Below are positions 7,897-14,977 of a stretch of DNA of 24,154 nucleotides, piece after piece (positions within the stretch are counted from its first letter, which is position 1; every line of letters starts with the position of its first letter). This DNA comes from an uncultured Clostridia bacterium (GTDB lineage Bacteria > Bacillota > Clostridia > Oscillospirales > Oscillospiraceae), in assembly GCA_947177115.1 (NCBI GenBank), contig CAMWTG010000007.1, positions 1 to 24,154 on the forward strand, given 5' to 3'. The notes below the pieces were generated by a model. That model had not been told where the DNA came from. It saw only the letters and a list, made by a program, of their open reading frames with translations, and did no database searches. The translations under genes were made by a program, and so were the position numbers.

Positions 7897-8058
7897 TTAT
7901 TCTTCCCCCAGGTAATGCTCTTCTGCCTCCCGCAGGGCGGACAGAAGCAGGTCCCCCGCCTTGCGGATGATGGGATCGCCAGGCTCATAGTGCTCCAGGA
8001 TGGAGATAGCCCGATCGATCTGGCCAACGAGGCTGGCATACTCTTTTTGATAGTCCAT
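7897..8058 (-). CDS. Small acidic protein of unknown function (53 aa)
   Basis: I do not recognise this family. The product starts MDYQKEYASLVGQIDRAI and ends EEHYLGEE. It is predominantly helical and acidic, with Leu/Ile spacing compatible with a helical hairpin or a small coiled coil. There is no signal peptide, membrane segment or Cys, so it is probably cytoplasmic. The frame is open upstream to 8280, but the ATG at 8058 is the convincing start because GGAGGAG sits six bases before it. A TATACT at 8203-8208 on the minus strand may be its -10, with a poor -35. A stable hairpin follows the stop. The gene is divergent from the MFS-GH2 gene. Confidence 0.65.
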   Translation of the reverse strand: MDYQKEYASLVGQIDRAISILEHYEPGDPIIRKAGDLLLSALREAEEHYLGEE

Positions 8059-8287
8059 AATAAGCTCCTCCATATGGAAAATAGTGATTTTGTTGATACC
8101 TGCCGGGGTGGGCTGCATGAATGAGCGCGGCGCCTGCCGCCGGACAGCGAAAGAAGGGATACCCTGGAGGATCAGGGCGGCGGCTGTCGCTCTCTGTCGC
8201 ATAGTATAGACTTTTGGAGCGGTGAAGTTTGCCGGAATCTGTCGAGAAAACAAATTTTTCTTTTTTGCATTTTTGTCCAAACACTAC

Positions 8288-8316
8288 TTGCGGGATACCC
8301 CGGGGGGGTGTATAAT
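8288..8316 (+). promoter_or_regulatory. Promoter of the MFS-GH2 gene
   Basis: TTGCGG (8288-8293) and a perfect TATAAT (8311-8316) are separated by exactly 17 bp. Transcription should begin near 8323, leaving a leader of about 245 nt before the ATG at 8568. No plus-strand gene lies between. Confidence 0.7.
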
Positions 8317-8322
8317 ACAATA

Positions 8323-8567
8323 TATTGTGTTTCGTCCCTAAAACGGCCTTGCCGCTTCGATGGGAGTAAGAATGCGGGGGTTTGCGCCGCACCGTCCGTC
8401 CACGGCGGACGGTGCGATGGGCGGGGCCCCATACACAGCCGGGAAATGGTGGATAAACGGCGGTATTTTCCGGCAAACAGGTGAATTTCCCGCCGCAGAG
8501 CGCTTTTTAACGGGCCTCCGGCCCGCTGCGGGAATGCCATATTTTGATAACGCAGGAGGTCCTGGTG
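8323..8567 (+). promoter_or_regulatory. Structured 5' leader of the MFS-GH2 mRNA
   Basis: The leader holds several hairpins in order: a perfect 11-bp stem (8388-8398 with 8406-8416); a 10-nt pairing with one wobble (8438-8447 with 8465-8474); and a 6-bp stem (8511-8516 with 8520-8525) nested in a 6-bp outer stem CCGCAG/CTGCGG whose right arm is 8526-8531. The last ends about 20 nt before AGGAGGT (8553-8559). No known riboswitch consensus was recognised and there is no T-run. A cis-acting RNA or operator function is inference. Confidence 0.45.
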
Positions 8568-11500
8568 ATGGGACGGAGGAAGGAAAGAAACGGCCTGGGC
8601 ATACGGATCTGGGCGGCGCTGCTGAGCTTCGGGCTCATCGGCCAGGTGGCCTGGGTGGTGGAGAACATGTACTTCAACGTGTTCCTCTACAACACCGTCA
8701 CCGGGGACACGGGGATGATCGCCGCCATGGTGGCCGCCAGCGCCGTGGTGGCGGCGGTGACCACGCTGGCGGTGGGGGCCCTGTCGGATAAGCTGGGGGT
8801 CCGAAAGCCCATTATTGTCACCGGCTACCTGCTGTGGGGCCTGAGCGTCATGGCCTTTGCCCTGGTGAACGTGAACGGGCTGGAGAAGCTGGTGGGCCCG
8901 GTGAAGGCGGTGCAGGCGGCGGCGGTGCTCGTGATCGTGCTGGACTGCGTGATGACCTTCTTCGGCAGCAGCGCCAACGATGCGGCCTTCAACGCCTGGG
9001 TCACCGATGTGACCAACGATGGCAACCGGGGCCAGGTGGAGGCGGTGCTGGCCGTCATGCCGCTGGTGGCCATGCTGGTGGTGTTCGGGGCCCTGGACGG
9101 GCTCACCGCCCAGGGAAAATGGGGCCTCTTCTTCCTCATTGTGGGCGGGCTGACCATCCTGGGAGGCGGACTGGGCCATGTGCTGATCCGGGAGCCGGAG
9201 AACCTCCGGCGGGCCGAGGGCAACTATCTGGGCAACATCCTCTACGGCCTGCGGCCCGGGGTGATCTGGGCCAATCCGGGGCTGTACCTGTCCCTGCTGG
9301 CCCTGGCGGTCTACGCCGCCAGCCAGCAGGTGTACATGCCCTATCTCATCATCTATATCCAGCGGTACCTGGGGGTGGACAGCTACGCCGTGATCCTGGG
9401 CGTGGTGCTCATCGCCGCCAGCATCGTCAGCGTGGCCTTTGGCCGGGTGATCGATAAGCGGGGCAAGCTGACGGTGGCCGTCCCCGCCGCCGTTGGGGCC
9501 TTTGCGGGGCTGATCTGCATGTTCTTTGTCCGCAGCATGGTCACGGTGATCCTGGCGGGCATCCTGATGCTGGGGGCCAGCATGGTGCTCTCCGCCTGCC
9601 TGCAGGGCCTTATCCGGGACCATACGCCGGCGCACAAGGCCGGACAGTTCCAGGGCATCCGGATCATCTTCCAGGTGCTGCTGCCCATGGTAACGGGGCC
9701 CTACATCGGCTCCGCCGTCATCCGGCACGGCGGGGAGACCTATGAGGATCTGGGAGTGGTGAAGGAGGTCCCCACGCCGGAGATCTTCATCGCCTCCGCC
9801 CTGGTGCTGCTGCTGATCGCCGTCCCCGTCTTCCTGCTGCGGCGGAAGGAGCCGAAGCACGCGCTGGCAAAGCGGACCGTGCGCCCGCTGCTGACCCCCT
9901 GGGGCGAGAAGCTGGACCGGGACGATCCGCTGCCGGAGTATCCCCGGCCCCAGCTGCGCCGGGACAGCTTTTTCAGCCTCAACGGCCGCTGGCAGTACGC
10001 CATCCGCCGCCGGAAGGAACAGGAGCCCGCCGCCTTTGACGGCGAGATCATCGTCCCCTTCTCTCCGGAGTGCCTGCTGTCCGGCGTGCAGAGAACGGTG
10101 ATGCCGGAGGACCGGCTGTGGTATAAGCGGACCTTTGCGCTGCCCGCGGGCTTCCGGAAGGACCGGGTCCTGCTCCATTTCGGGGCGGTGGACCAGTCCT
10201 GCCAAGTGTTCGTCAACGGAAAGGACGTGGGCGGGCACGAGGGCGGCTATCTGCCCTTTACCTGCGACATCACCCAGGCGCTGGCGGAGGGGGAGAACAC
10301 CCTGGTGGTCTCCGTCACCGATGCCGGATCCCGCTCCCGCCACGCCTACGGCAAGCAGAGCTTCACCCCCGGCGGCATCTGGTACACCCCCCAGAGTGGC
10401 ATCTGGCAGACGGTGTGGCTGGAATCCGTTCCGGAAAACCACGCAGAGAAGCTGACGATCACGCCCATGTACGACAGCGGGGAGGTCCGCTTCATCCTCC
10501 GGGCCAAGGACCCGGAGAACGCGAATTTCGTGATCCGCAAGGAGGGCGAGGTCATCGCCGAGGACTGGTACGATGCCGGCGGGGAGGGCCTGATCATGTC
10601 CATCATGGACGAGCACTTCCGCCCCTGGACCCCGGAGGACCCGTTCCTGTACGATGTGACCGTTACGCTCAGCAGCGGGGATGTGGTCCAGAGCTATTTT
10701 GGGATGCGGAAGTTCGGCACTGCCGAGGTGGACGGCAAAAAGGTCCTGGCCCTCAACGGCAGGCCCATCTTCATGTCCGGGGTCCTGGACCAGGGCTACT
10801 GGAGCGACGGGCTGTATACCCCGGCCTCCGATGAGGCCATGGTCTACGATATCCGGAAGATGAAGGAGTGCGGCTTCAACATGCTGCGCAAGCACATCAA
10901 GATCGAGCCGCTGCGGTGGTACTACCACTGCGACCGGCTGGGGATGATCGTGTGGCAGGACCTGGTCAGCGGCGGCAGCCGCCTGGACCCGCTGGTCATC
11001 CAGGTACTGCCCTTCCTGGGCGTCAGCCTGCAGGACGGCAAATACGCCCGCTTTGGCCGCGAGGACCCGGCCGGCCGGGAGCAGTTTGTCCTGGATCTCC
11101 AGGACACGGTGGACCTTCTGTACAATAGCCCCTCTCTGGCGGTATGGGTGCCCTTCAACGAGGGATGGGGGCAGTTTGACAGCCTGCTGGCCACCCAGAT
11201 GCTGTGGGAGCAGGACCCCACCCGGCTGGTGGACCACGCCAGCGGCTGGCACGACCAGGGGGGCGGGGACTTCAAGAGCAGGCATGTCTATTTCAAGCCC
11301 GTCAGGCTGAAGCATGATAAGCACCGGGTGCTGGCCCTCACCGAGTTCGGGGGGTACAGCCTGCCGGCGGCGGGCCACACCGCCAGTGAGAAGCTGTTCG
11401 GCTATCGGATGTATAAAACGCAAGAGGAGTTTATGGAGGCCCTTGTCCGGCTGTATGAGCAGGAGGTCATTCCCTGCCGGGAGAAGCAGCGCCTCTCCGC

Positions 11501-11624
11501 CTCCGTGTACACCCAGGTGAGCGATGTGGAGGATGAGATCAATGGGCTCCTTTCCTTCGACCGGAAGGTCTGCAAGGCGGATGAGGCGCGGCTGAGGGAG
11601 ATCAATGCGCGTCTGCAATTCTGA
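8568..11624 (+). CDS. MFS sugar transporter fused to a glycoside hydrolase family 2 enzyme
   Basis: One uninterrupted 1018-residue ORF. Residues 1-425 are an MFS permease with 12 predicted helices and motif A-like loops GALSDKLGVRK (70-80) and GRVIDKRGK (292-300); both ends should face the cytoplasm. After a short linker the GH2 part begins near residue 440 (LLTPWGEKLD...PEYPRPQLRRDSF), with a sugar-binding sandwich domain, an immunoglobulin-like domain and a TIM barrel. Catalytic candidates are Glu865 in FNEGWGQ (acid/base) and Glu926 in LTEFGGY (nucleophile). GH2 includes beta-galactosidases, glucuronidases and mannosidases; the substrate is not readable. The ATG at 8568 follows AGGAGGT by eight bases. 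The in-frame TTG at 8544 is upstream of that site and unlikely. No start with a good ribosome binding site appears at the junction (about 9885), so a true fusion is favoured. A sequencing artefact that removed a stop remains possible. Confidence 0.92.
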   Translation: MGRRKERNGLGIRIWAALLSFGLIGQVAWVVENMYFNVFLYNTVTGDTGMIAAMVAASAVVAAVTTLAVGALSDKLGVRKPIIVTGYLLWGLSVMAFALVNVNGLEKLVGPVKAVQAAAVLVIVLDCVMTFFGSSANDAAFNAWVTDVTNDGNRGQVEAVLAVMPLVAMLVVFGALDGLTAQGKWGLFFLIVGGLTILGGGLGHVLIREPENLRRAEGNYLGNILYGLRPGVIWANPGLYLSLLALAVYAASQQVYMPYLIIYIQRYLGVDSYAVILGVVLIAASIVSVAFGRVIDKRGKLTVAVPAAVGAFAGLICMFFVRSMVTVILAGILMLGASMVLSACLQGLIRDHTPAHKAGQFQGIRIIFQVLLPMVTGPYIGSAVIRHGGETYEDLGVVKEVPTPEIFIASALVLLLIAVPVFLLRRKEPKHALAKRTVRPLLTPWGEKLDRDDPLPEYPRPQLRRDSFFSLNGRWQYAIRRRKEQEPAAFDGEIIVPFSPECLLSGVQRTVMPEDRLWYKRTFALPAGFRKDRVLLHFGAVDQSCQVFVNGKDVGGHEGGYLPFTCDITQALAEGENTLVVSVTDAGSRSRHAYGKQSFTPGGIWYTPQSGIWQTVWLESVPENHAEKLTITPMYDSGEVRFILRAKDPENANFVIRKEGEVIAEDWYDAGGEGLIMSIMDEHFRPWTPEDPFLYDVTVTLSSGDVVQSYFGMRKFGTAEVDGKKVLALNGRPIFMSGVLDQGYWSDGLYTPASDEAMVYDIRKMKECGFNMLRKHIKIEPLRWYYHCDRLGMIVWQDLVSGGSRLDPLVIQVLPFLGVSLQDGKYARFGREDPAGREQFVLDLQDTVDLLYNSPSLAVWVPFNEGWGQFDSLLATQMLWEQDPTRLVDHASGWHDQGGGDFKSRHVYFKPVRLKHDKHRVLALTEFGGYSLPAAGHTASEKLFGYRMYKTQEEFMEALVRLYEQEVIPCREKQRLSASVYTQVSDVEDEINGLLSFDRKVCKADEARLREINARLQF

Positions 11625-11635
11625 CATTGCCGCTG

Positions 11636-11887
11636 TTATGTAAGCACCCACTGTACCAAAATCAGCAGCATCACCCCCGGGACCCCCAGGATCCCGGCGA
11701 TCGCGCCGTTAAAGACGTTGAATCCCAGATGAAGCCCTGTATATTTGGAAGAGATATTGATCAGGAACAGGGCCCCCAGGCCCAGAAGTCCGTTGACCGC
11801 CGCGCGCAAAAATCCCTCCTGTGCGGCGGCGGCCCTGACTGTCAGAACCGCCGCGGCCCCCGCCAGAAGCCAGACCATCAGATCCAT
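11636..11887 (-). CDS. bofA: BofA-family pro-sigma-K processing inhibitor
   Basis: An 83-residue membrane protein with two hydrophobic segments (about 3-22 and 28-45) and a hydrophobic, glycine-rich C-terminus (AGILGVPGVMLLILVQWVL). The FLINISSKYTGLHLGFNVFNG core is the family hallmark. In Bacillus, BofA holds the SpoIVFB protease inactive in the outer forespore membrane until a forespore signal arrives, delaying sigma-K activation. The ATG at 11887 overlaps the end of the DUF2508 gene by 10 bp and has GGGAGG five bases upstream. The gene meets the MFS-GH2 gene tail to tail with 11 bp between stops and no obvious terminator. It marks the host as a probable endospore former. Confidence 0.92.
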   Translation of the reverse strand: MDLMVWLLAGAAAVLTVRAAAAQEGFLRAAVNGLLGLGALFLINISSKYTGLHLGFNVFNGAIAGILGVPGVMLLILVQWVLT

Positions 11888-12147
11888 CTGGCCCTCCCCG
11901 CCGGCGCGCCTACGGCCGTGGCCGCGCACAGCTCCAGCTCCTTGATCTGCCGGACCAGGTAGTTCATCCTGGCCTGGAGAGAGCGGATTTCGTAGATGCA
12001 CGCCTCCGTCAGTTCCGGATCGCTGGTGTAGTCAAAGGCTGTGTAGGCGTGGTTCAGCGCATTCTGCGTCTCCTGCAGGCTTGTCTTTAATTCCAATAGG
12101 GCCGGCGCTTCCGTGCCCCTGGCGCGGATGGGGGAAATACGTTTCAT
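11878..12147 (-). CDS. DUF2508 family protein (YaaL-like)
   Basis: An 89-residue cytoplasmic protein of the DUF2508/YaaL group, whose function is unknown. The helical core TSLQETQNALNHAYTAFDY, then TSDPELTEACIYEIRSLQARMNYLV is the recognisable part; the Asp-Pro-Glu-Leu and Tyr-Glu-Ile positions recur in relatives. The ATG at 12147 follows AAGGAGGG by seven bases. It overlaps bofA by 10 bp, and this pairing matches yaaL-bofA in Bacillus. The gene is divergent from tadA across 97 bp. The C-terminal tail (AVGAPAGRARWI) is unlike the rest and may reflect read-through into the bofA translation start. Confidence 0.85.
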   Translation of the reverse strand: MKRISPIRARGTEAPALLELKTSLQETQNALNHAYTAFDYTSDPELTEACIYEIRSLQARMNYLVRQIKELELCAATAVGAPAGRARWI

Positions 12148-12244
12148 GGAAGATCCCTCCTTGGTTTCCAATCTATGTTCAGTTTGGACAAATATTCCTG
12201 CTTTTATAACCGGAGGGCGCGCTTCTTTTGGGAGGAGGTCCATC

Positions 12245-12697
12245 ATGCACGAGACTTATATGCGCCAGGCCCTGCTTCTGGCCCGGGAGGCCGCCGCCAG
12301 CGGCGAGGTCCCCGTGGGCTGCGTCATTGTCCGGGAGGGCGTGGTGGTAGGCCGGGGCCGGAACCGGCGGGAAGAGAAGCGGAGCGCCCTCTCCCATGCC
12401 GAGACAGAGGCCATCCGGCAGGCCAACGAAGCCCTGGGGTCCTGGCGGCTGGAGGACTGCGCGCTGTACGTCACCCTGGAGCCCTGCCCCATGTGCGCCG
12501 GGGCGATTCTGAATGCCCGGATCCCCCGGGTGTACTACGGAGCCCGGGATCCCGCCATGGGCGCCTGCGGCGGGGTGCTGAACCTGTTTATGGAGGATTT
12601 TCCCCATACGCCCGCCTTGGTGGGCGGGATTCTGGAGGAGGAGTGCCGGGTGGCGCTGGGGGCGTTTTTCCGGGGCCTGCGGAGGCGGCCCTTTTGA
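12245..12697 (+). CDS. tadA: tRNA-specific adenosine deaminase
   Basis: Converts A34 to inosine in tRNA-Arg(ACG), allowing one tRNA to read several CGN codons; a zinc enzyme acting in the cytoplasm. The 150-residue product has the expected length. His51 and Glu53 in SHAETEA supply a zinc ligand and the proton shuttle, and Cys81 and Cys84 in PCPMCAGA complete the zinc site. RIPRVYYGARDPAMGACGG follows, typical of TadA rather than cytidine deaminases. The ATG at 12245 has GGGAGGAGG six bases before it. The open frame starting at 12113 overlaps the divergent DUF2508 gene and is not the real start. A possible promoter upstream (TTGGAC...TATAAC, 12184-12210) has a short 15-bp spacer. Confidence 0.95.
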   Translation: MHETYMRQALLLAREAAASGEVPVGCVIVREGVVVGRGRNRREEKRSALSHAETEAIRQANEALGSWRLEDCALYVTLEPCPMCAGAILNARIPRVYYGARDPAMGACGGVLNLFMEDFPHTPALVGGILEEECRVALGAFFRGLRRRPF

Positions 12698-12819
12698 GTA
12701 GCAATGCTGTATTTGTGATTCGGGGACCCTGCGTTTACTGGTGCCGCAGAGCAGGGATCATGTGCTTGGCACACCGATAACAACCATTGGCACCTTGTGG
12801 GGACCGGAAAAATTCCCGA

Positions 12820-12849
12820 TTGACAAAGCCCTCCCCCCGGTGTTATAGT
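12820..12849 (+). promoter_or_regulatory. Promoter of the T-box/thrS transcript
   Basis: A perfect TTGACA (12820-12825) lies 18 bp before TATAGT (12844-12849). The start near 12856 matches the beginning of the T-box leader. The stretch 12698-12819 after tadA holds only weak partial hairpins; no gene or RNA was recognised there. Confidence 0.75.
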
Positions 12850-12855
12850 ACAGGA

Positions 12856-13103
12856 TAAGAAATCAGCGTTGACGGAGAAGCCGCCAGGTGCGCCGCTCAG
12901 AGAGGGGATCGTTTGCTGCGAGATCCCTGCGGGACCGCGCCCGGCAATGGACACCACTCCTGAGCCGCCCGGGATGACCGGGACGGGCCCGCCCGTTACA
13001 GCGGTCACGAGCGACAGTCCGAAAGTGGGCTGTAAGCAGGGTGGAACCGTGGAGTTTGCTTTTTGACTTCACCCCTGAGATTCTGTCAGGGGTGAATTTT
13101 TTT
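12856..13103 (+). ncRNA. T-box riboswitch for threonine (thrS leader)
   Basis: A tRNA-sensing leader that permits thrS transcription when uncharged tRNA-Thr accumulates. The conserved T-box AGGGTGGAACCGTGG is at 13038-13052 and would pair with the tRNA acceptor end. The Stem I region carries AGAGAGG and GCTGCGAGATCCC elements. The probable specifier codon is ACC (Thr) at 12953-12955, followed by a purine; the threonine identity agrees with the downstream gene. It ends in a strong terminator (13068-13103) that competes with the antiterminator. I did not fold the whole leader; the specifier position is inferred by pattern. Confidence 0.9.
13068..13103 (+). terminator. Regulated terminator of the thrS T-box
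   Basis: Perfect 11-bp arms (13068-13078 and 13086-13096) around a 7-nt loop, followed by seven T residues (13097-13103). This is the off-state structure of the T-box. Confidence 0.92.
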
Positions 13104-13132
13104 GCCCCTAATCTGGAAAGGAGCTTATCATC

Positions 13133-14890
13133 ATGAGCGAAGAAAACCTGTATACCTTTGAGAATGAGACCTACCGCAAGACCTACTGGCACACCTGCTC
13201 CCACGTCCTGGCCCAGGCCATGAAGCGCCTGCACCCGGAGGTGAAGCTGGCCATCGGCCCGTCCATCGACAACGGCTTCTACTACGACTTTGACACCCCC
13301 CAGCCCTTCACCGAGGCCCAGATGGAGGAGCTGGAGGTGGAAATGCGGAAGATCTGCAAGGAGAAGCTGAAGCTGGAGCGCTTCGAGCTGCCCCGGGAGG
13401 AGGCCATCGCCTACATGGAGGAGAAGGGCGAGCCCTACAAGGTGGAGCTGATCAACGACCTCCCCGAGGACGCGGTCATCTCCTTCTACAAACAGGGCGA
13501 GTTTGTGGACCTCTGCGCCGGCCCTCACGTGGACTCCACCGGCCGTATCAAGGGCAATGCCATCAAGCTCACCGCCTGCAACGCTGCCTACTGGCGGGGC
13601 GACTCCAACCGCCAGACTCTCCAGCGGATCTACGGCGTGGCCTTCCCCAAGAAGGACGAGCTGGACGAGTACCTGGCCCGGATCGAGGAGGCCAAGAAGC
13701 GGGACCACCGCAAGCTGGGCAAGGAGCTGGGCCTGTTCATGATGAGCGAAGAGGGCCCCGGTTTCCCCTTCTTCCTGCCCAAGGGCATGGTGCTGAAAAA
13801 CACCCTCCTTGAATACTGGCGGGAGTGCCACAAGCGGTACGGCTATGTGGAGATCGCCACCCCCATTATCCTCAACCAGCATCTGTGGCACCAGTCCGGC
13901 CACTGGGACCACTACAAGGACAACATGTACACCACCGTCATTGATGATGAGGACTACGCCGTCAAGCCCATGAACTGCCCCGGCGGGATGCTGGTGTATA
14001 AGAACGAGCCCCACTCCTATCGGGATCTGCCCCTGCGGGCGGCGGAACTGGGCCTGGTCCACCGCCACGAGATGAGCGGCGCCCTCCACGGCCTGTTCCG
14101 GGTGCGGTGCTTCACCCAGGACGATGCCCACATCTTCATGACCCCGGACCAGATGAAGGACGAGATCAAGAACGTGGTGCGGCTCTTCGATGAGATGTAC
14201 TCCACCTTCGGCTTGACCTACCAGATCGAGCTGAGCACCATGCCCGAGGACCACATGGGCGATGAGGAGGTCTGGCACTTCGCCGAGAACACCCTCCAGG
14301 CCGCCATCACCGAGCTGGGCAAGGACTTCCAGATCAACCCCGGCGATGGCGCGTTCTATGGCCCCAAGCTGGACTTCCATCTCTCCGACAGCCTGGGCCG
14401 TACCTGGCAGTGCGGCACCATCCAGCTGGATATGCAGATGCCCGAGCGGTTCGAGCTGGAGTACGTGGGCGAGGACGGCGAGAAGCACCGTCCCATCATG
14501 ATCCACCGGGCCCTGCTGGGCTCCATTGAGCGGTTCATCGGCGTGATCACCGAGCACTTTGCCGGAGCCTTCCCCACCTGGCTGAACCCGGTGCAGGTGA
14601 AGGTGCTGCCCGTCACCGACCGTGCGGCGGAGTACGCTAGGGACGTTGCCGCCAAGCTGGACGCCCAGGGCTTCCGGGTGGAAGTGGACGGCCGCAACGA
14701 GAAGATCGGCAAGAAGATCCGGGAGGCCCAGCTGGAGAAGATCCCCTACATGCTGGTTGTCGGCGACCGGGATATGGAGGCGGGCACCGTCTCCGTCCGG
14801 CACCGGGCCGAGGGCGATCTGGGCGCTATGAGCCTGGAGCAGTTCTCTGCCATGCTGCGGCAGGTGGTGGACTCCAAGGAGAGAAAGTAA
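13133..14890 (+). CDS. thrS: Threonyl-tRNA synthetase lacking the N-terminal TGS domain
   Basis: Charges tRNA-Thr with threonine in the cytoplasm. The editing domain is intact: HTCSH (His20, His24) and CAGPH (Cys128, His132) match the residues that clear mischarged Ser. The catalytic domain has zinc ligands Cys282 (MNCPGGM), His333 (DDAH) and His458 (MIHRALLGS), with motif 2 RHEMSGALHGLFRVR and motif 3 around GSIERFIG. An anticodon-binding domain (LNPVQVKVLPV to the end) follows. At 585 residues it is about 55 shorter than the ~640-residue standard; comparison with E. coli spacing shows the missing part is the TGS domain, while the rest is complete. AAAGGAG precedes the ATG by nine bases. Expression is controlled by the upstream T-box. 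Confidence 0.97.
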   Translation: MSEENLYTFENETYRKTYWHTCSHVLAQAMKRLHPEVKLAIGPSIDNGFYYDFDTPQPFTEAQMEELEVEMRKICKEKLKLERFELPREEAIAYMEEKGEPYKVELINDLPEDAVISFYKQGEFVDLCAGPHVDSTGRIKGNAIKLTACNAAYWRGDSNRQTLQRIYGVAFPKKDELDEYLARIEEAKKRDHRKLGKELGLFMMSEEGPGFPFFLPKGMVLKNTLLEYWRECHKRYGYVEIATPIILNQHLWHQSGHWDHYKDNMYTTVIDDEDYAVKPMNCPGGMLVYKNEPHSYRDLPLRAAELGLVHRHEMSGALHGLFRVRCFTQDDAHIFMTPDQMKDEIKNVVRLFDEMYSTFGLTYQIELSTMPEDHMGDEEVWHFAENTLQAAITELGKDFQINPGDGAFYGPKLDFHLSDSLGRTWQCGTIQLDMQMPERFELEYVGEDGEKHRPIMIHRALLGSIERFIGVITEHFAGAFPTWLNPVQVKVLPVTDRAAEYARDVAAKLDAQGFRVEVDGRNEKIGKKIREAQLEKIPYMLVVGDRDMEAGTVSVRHRAEGDLGAMSLEQFSAMLRQVVDSKERK

Positions 14891-14913
14891 ACCGCCAGTC
14901 AGCGAATTAAAAC

Positions 14914-14947
14914 GCAGACCCCCGGACTAGATGATCCGGGGGTCTGC
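14914..14947. terminator. Bidirectional terminator between thrS and the Cys/His repeat gene
   Basis: Perfect 13-bp arms (14914-14926 and 14935-14947), 8-nt loop. On the minus strand GTTTTAATT follows, a fair T-run for the operon ending at 14978. On the plus strand the T-run is weak (GTTT), but it lies only 24 bp after the thrS stop. Confidence 0.8.
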
Positions 14948-14977
14948 CGCAGTTTAGGGGCACAGATTTAGAAAATA

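Noticed and set aside
8172..11651. A 1159-codon open frame antisense to the MFS-GH2 gene
   Set aside because: The sense strand has transporter and GH2 motifs, a promoter and a ribosome binding site. G/C-rich third codon positions remove stops from the complementary frame; the antisense product is Gln/His/Gly-rich with no domain.
12698..12819. Possible SRP RNA or tRNA gene beside tadA
   Set aside because: The SRP RNA gene often lies near tadA, but the conserved GUCAGGUCCGGAAGGAAGCA-like core is absent, and no tRNA T-loop sequence is present.
12863..14803. A 646-codon open frame antisense to thrS and its T-box
   Set aside because: thrS and the T-box are certain; the antisense product is low-complexity and lacks a ribosome binding site.
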